Shown here: positions 5,293-8,062 of the stretch, one piece after another | How positions within the stretch are numbered: the first letter of the stretch is position 1 | Layout of the letters: every line of letters begins with the position of its first letter | Assembly (NCBI RefSeq): GCF_030815295.1 | Contig: NZ_JAUSWP010000012.1 | DNA from: Mycoplasma yeatsii | GTDB lineage: Bacteria > Bacillota_I > Bacilli_A > Mycoplasmatales > Mycoplasmataceae | DNA: 8,062 nucleotides | Strand: one strand, 5' to 3' | Notes under the pieces: model-generated | What the model was told of the DNA's origin: nothing | The model's database searches: none | The model's input: only the letters and a program-made list of their open reading frames with translations | Made by a program: the position numbers and the translations under genes

Positions 5293-6958
5293 AATTTTTA
5301 ATCATTTCTAAAATTTTTTGGATTAGTTCATAATCATTTCAACTATCATTTAAGCTTTTGTCTTTAATGTCAAAAACTTTAACTGTTTTTTTATTAAATT
5401 TTTCTTCAACTTGCACAACATCATTAATCATTTGAATTAATCTATTTTCCGTGAATTTATCTTTTCCAGATAATCCTGTTAAATCATTAATTTTGAAAAC
5501 TAAAAATTTCATTAAAACTAAACTTAAGAAACAAAGACAAATATAACCTGTGATGTGTTTTCAAGTTGATAAATACATAGGTCTAAGATTTAAACGACCT
5601 TTTAAGCTTCTAAAGTTTTCTTCAACTTTTCATTGTTTAGCATATAAATCCACAACTTGGTCCGGACTTAAATCTAGTCTATTTGTTTCATAAACATAGT
5701 AGCCGTCAAATTTTTCATCTTGTTCTATTTTTTCTGCATCTAGTTCATAATAGCCCGATTCATTAACAGGTTTAAAGAATTTATATTTCTTGTTACCTGC
5801 CATATCTTCATAAGATACTTTTCCATTTTTAGCTTTTTTAAGAAAATTATTGATTAAAATTTGTCTATCTTCAGCATCTTTTTTTGCTCTTTTTATGCTG
5901 AAAGTAATAATTCTTTTTCTAATTTTGCCATTATTTCTACCATTTCTATAAAATGAAGCAATTTCTTGTGTTTTGTACATTAAACCAGTTTCAGAACGAA
6001 CATAATCTTCTTGGTTTAAAACAAATTCTTTAAATTGTTTGCTTCCTTTTTTCATACGGTAAGAAATAATGAAGTTTAGCCCTTTATCTTCTAAAAATCT
6101 AATGTTTTTGTTTACAGACATTCCCTTATCAGCAACTATTGTGACATGTTGGATCTTGTAAAGTTTTTGCACTTCCAAAACAAAATGAATAAACGTGTTC
6201 GCATCTGCAGTGTTACCTGGGAAAACTTTGTAGTGGATTGGAATTCCATTCTTATCAGTTGCTAGCCCAATTACTATTTGGTCTTCTTTAAATTTGCCAT
6301 CTTTTGAATAACCTGGTTTTTTAAACCCTTCGCGACTAAATGTTTCAAAATAAGTTGTTGTCGAGTCAAATCACATTATTTCGACATCTCTTTTATGTTC
6401 GTTTACAAGAACAAAATTTATATTTTGCAAAATCTGTTCTCTATTTTCAGCAATGTAATCTAACGATCTATAAAATGCATTTTTTGAATAAACACTTTCT
6501 TGCTCTTTTTTCAAACTATTAAAAGTTGCTCAAACACTTAACGGTTGTTTTAATCTTTGATAGATTTGTTGCATAACAACTTCATTTAAACTTACTGATT
6601 TTGTCTTATTACAATTTTTGAAAATATCAAAATAGTCAACTAATGAATTAACAAGTTCATACCCTTTAAACCTTTTGCTATATTCAACAAGATCGTTTTT
6701 ATTGTTTTTTAATTCTTTTTGAATAATTTTAATAATTTCTTCTTTAGGCTTTGATAGCGGAATGTCTTTAATAAGCATTTTGATTTTTTCAATTGAATTT
6801 TTTTGATATTTTTCAAAGTCATGTTCATAACCAATGCCAAATCTTACTTCGTAGCCTGTACCTTTAGGTTTTCTATAACCAACTTGTATATATTTACCTG
6901 ATTTTTGATTTGAAACACATAATATTCATTTTCTTTTATCTTCTTTTTTAGTTTTCAT
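5291..6958 (-). CDS. IS1634-family DDE transposase
   Basis: This 555-residue transposase is read through six UGA-Trp codons; I checked codon phase across the breaks and see no frameshift. It cuts and joins the element ends. The catalytic triad expected for the IS4/IS1634 group is visible: D198 in M-W-F-D-S-T-T-T, D277 in V-A-D-K-G-M, and E446 in Y439-A-K-Q-W-K-V-E446-E-N-F-R-S-L-K453. The last motif matches the Y-(2)-R-(3)-E-(6)-K signature, except that Gln442 replaces Arg, and is followed by the R-P-M-Y typical of IS1634 proteins. About 190 N-terminal residues come before the first Asp, with DNA-binding expected there. The start is ATG 6958, 6 nt after an extended -10 box, so the mRNA may be leaderless. 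It is the only gene of the element and ends in TAA. Confidence 0.95.
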
Positions 6959-6964
6959 AACTTT

Positions 6965-6973
6965 ATTATACCA
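6965..6973 (-). promoter_or_regulatory. Extended -10 promoter (TGGTATAAT) of the transposase
   Basis: On the minus strand TGG-TATAAT ends 6 nt before the ATG at 6958, placing the transcript start on or next to the start codon. No -35 hexamer is clear. A 15-bp perfect palindrome at 6982-6996 covers the -35 zone. Confidence 0.6.
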
Positions 6974-6981
6974 CACTTTAC

Positions 6982-6996
6982 CTAGTAAATTACTAG
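6982..6996. promoter_or_regulatory. 15-bp palindrome over the -35 zone of the transposase promoter
   Basis: CTAGTAA-A-TTACTAG is a perfect inverted repeat with a one-base centre. It starts 9 bp upstream of the TGn element. The position suggests an operator or transposase-binding site that controls the promoter. Function is inferred from position only; AT-rich palindromes also arise by chance. Confidence 0.4.
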
Positions 6997-7002
6997 TTTT
7001 TT

Positions 7003-7026
7003 TACATATTTATTTATAAATATGTA
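7003..7026. repeat. 24-bp dyad near the right end of the IS
   Basis: Two 11-bp arms (7003-7013 and 7016-7026) are perfect reverse complements around TT. Poly-T before and poly-A after give a further, offset pairing (6997-7006 with 7029-7038). It lies between the right terminal repeat and the transposase promoter. No T tract follows the stem directly in either direction, so it is not a normal terminator. It may be a binding site, or a hairpin in transcripts entering from outside. Confidence 0.5.
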
Positions 7027-7053
7027 TGTGTAAAAAAAAGCATAAAAAAACCC

Positions 7054-7071
7054 GCAAGTGGGAAATGCAGG
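7054..7071 (-). repeat. Right terminal inverted repeat of the IS
   Basis: Read on the minus strand this is CCTGCATTTCCCACTTGC, matching the left end at 17 of 18 bases. It ends directly against the right copy of the 48-bp duplication. Confidence 0.92.
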
Positions 7072-7119
7072 TTCAGCACCATATGAAAACTTGATTAAAA
7101 AATCAAGTTTTCTTTTTTT
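7072..7119 (+). repeat. Right copy of the 48-bp target-site duplication
   Basis: This is identical to 5182-5229. It begins with ten bases of the tRNA-Thr 3' end including CCA, a non-functional remnant, and contains a second full terminator. The following base, T7120, extends the T tract and belongs to the original target. Confidence 0.95.
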
Positions 7120-7120
7120 T
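7085..7120 (+). terminator. Terminator hairpin, right copy made by the IS insertion
   Basis: The same 12-bp stem and AAAA loop as the tRNA-Thr terminator (stem 7085-7096 with 7101-7112) is followed here by eight T residues. It was created by the target duplication. It now lies between the element and the LtrA-like gene and would stop plus-strand transcripts leaving the element. The spacer that follows, 7121-7204, is AT-rich and holds only the weak signals of the next gene. Confidence 0.85.
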
Positions 7121-7193
7121 AACGATTTCGCAGAACAAAATTATTTTTTTATCTTCAATATTTTAATAAAATAGCAAAAATATTTAATCTCTT

Positions 7194-7200
7194 AAAAGGA
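7194..7200 (+). promoter_or_regulatory. Shine-Dalgarno of the LtrA-like gene
   Basis: AAAAGGA ends four bases before the ATG at 7205 and fixes this start. Possible -10 boxes upstream are TAAAAT (7167-7172) and TTTAAT (7183-7188), both imperfect. Confidence 0.55.
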
Positions 7201-7204
7201 AAAA

Positions 7205-8062
7205 ATGAAAGAAAAAATATTAAATTTTGTAAAAAAAGTTACTTTTACAGAACTTTTTTATGATCTTGTTTTCGTTTTAGCAATTAGTAAATTCGCTAAT
7301 GTTTTTCACGGGCCAGAAGATCATGACTTATCTTTTATAGATTTTAGTAAATTTATTGTTGTCATAGTTATTCTGTTAAATTTATGAATGACTAAAACAA
7401 TTTTTGTCAATAAATTCGGCAAAGATAAACTAATTGAAAAATTATTTACATTAATTGATATGGGACTTGTAATGTATTTAGCTTTTTCAATTAATAGTGA
7501 TTGATCAGCAACATTTTTTAGATTTAATGTAATTTTTAGTATGTTGAACTTTAATATGGCTTTGCAATATTTTTATGTATATTTCTTGGATAAAGATGCA
7601 ATAGAATGAAAAAAATCAATATTAATTAATGCAATTACTTTTGCAGTATTGGGTTCTTCAATTTTAGGTGCTGCTTTTATTGGATATGAAATAGGATTGT
7701 ATTTTATTCTATCGCTTGCTGCCATTTTTATAGTCCTACCTACAGTTTATAGATACACAATTAAACAAAAAAATGTTAATTTACCACATTTAATTGAAAG
7801 ATTAAATTTATTAGTAATTATCTTCTTTGGTGAGTTATTAATTACATTAGGCAAATTCTTCAAAGACTTTGATTGAAAAGGAATGTCTGGAATTTTTTAT
7901 ACAGGCAGCTTATTTCTTTATTACATTCTACATTTTGAAAAAATGGCCGATCACCACAAAGAAACGAAAAAATGAAATGTATTAATTTTTACTCATTATT
8001 TTATTTTTATTTCCCTAAGTTTAAAAACTTTATCATTAGAATTCATTTTAGAAAATGAAATT
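7205..8062 (+). CDS. LtrA-like (low temperature requirement A) membrane protein, 3' end outside the window
   Basis: The frame is open for 286 residues to the window edge, read through five UGA-Trp codons. LtrA-family proteins are usually 350-400 residues, so perhaps a quarter is missing. The opening V12-T-F-T-E-L-F-Y-D-L-V-F-V24 matches the family's conserved start, and H195-L-I-E-R199 followed by V-I-I-F-F-G-E210 matches its central signature. Hydrophobic stretches suggest membrane helices near residues 17-30, 48-62, 79-95, 104-127, 138-160, 162-180, 200-215, 228-243 and 258-272. The name comes from a Listeria gene needed for growth in the cold; the biochemical role is not established and I infer none. 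A Shine-Dalgarno precedes the start. It lies 85 bp after the duplicated terminator. Confidence 0.88.

Larger units (their letters stand above)
5230..7071 (-). mobile_element. Complete IS1634-family insertion sequence, 1842 bp
   Basis: The element is bounded by 18-bp terminal inverted repeats with one mismatch and by identical 48-bp direct repeats outside them. It carries one intact minus-strand transposase gene with its own promoter and terminator. Length, single long DDE transposase of about 555 residues, and a long target duplication all fit IS1634, first described in Mycoplasma mycoides, where duplications of very variable length were reported. The perfect direct repeats and open frame suggest a recent insertion and a potentially active copy. 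It inserted in the terminator region downstream of tRNA-Thr, opposite to the flanking genes. Confidence 0.95.

Noticed and set aside
6340..6522. Plus-strand open frame of 60 codons within the insertion sequence.
   Set aside because: It is antisense to the intact transposase frame and shows no recognisable motif.
7072..7081. Possible second tRNA-Thr gene at the right IS border.
   Set aside because: Only the last ten bases (TTCAGCACCA) are present; it is a by-product of the target duplication.
1..8062. CRISPR array, phage genes, restriction-modification or toxin-antitoxin system.
   Set aside because: No regularly spaced repeats are visible, and all genes are accounted for by housekeeping families, one IS and one LtrA-like protein.

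Overview
This window comes from a wall-less bacterium of the Mycoplasma group (class Mollicutes). The DNA is very AT-rich, and every gene from prmC onward that contains tryptophan reads intact only if UGA codes for Trp. By my translation all 23 Trp codons in the window are UGA and none is UGG. The window also carries a tRNA with anticodon UCA, the tRNA-Trp that decodes UGA. I cannot name the species; the gene set and the IS1634-type element fit several hominis-group mycoplasmas.

Layout, left to right. (1) Positions 1-36 hold the first codons of a minus-strand gene with a strong Shine-Dalgarno, cut by the window edge. (2) prfA (peptide chain release factor 1) and prmC (release-factor glutamine methyltransferase) form an operon, 91-1901. 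(3) acpP (acyl carrier protein) has its own promoter and a terminator that swallows its stop codon. (4) tRNA-Trp(UCA) follows at 2191-2265. (5) A minus-strand DegV-family gene lies at 2306-3199. It is divergent from ytpR-tyrS (tRNA-binding protein and tyrosyl-tRNA synthetase), which is followed within 19 bp by tRNA-Thr(CGU). (6) A complete 1842-bp IS1634-type insertion sequence lies at 5230-7071. It has 18-bp terminal inverted repeats, one intact 555-residue DDE transposase, and a 48-bp target duplication that copied the last ten bases of tRNA-Thr plus its terminator. (7) An LtrA-like membrane protein gene starts at 7205 and runs off the right edge.

Most of the genes serve translation: RF1 stops at UAA/UAG, PrmC modifies its GGQ loop, tRNA-Trp(UCA) captures UGA, and TyrRS, tRNA-Thr and a YtpR-type tRNA-binding protein supply decoding. 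Two features stand out. First, prfA, acpP and ytpR each have a perfect TATAAT ending exactly 7 nt before the ATG, and the degV-family and transposase genes have one 6 nt before it. That geometry predicts leaderless mRNAs, in contrast to the Shine-Dalgarno-led genes at both window edges. Second, the long target duplication regenerates both the tRNA tail and the terminator, so the insertion leaves tRNA-Thr whole and places a terminator hairpin on each side of the element. I see no CRISPR array, phage gene, restriction system or clearly new multi-gene system here. No stretch over 300 bp lacks a gene.
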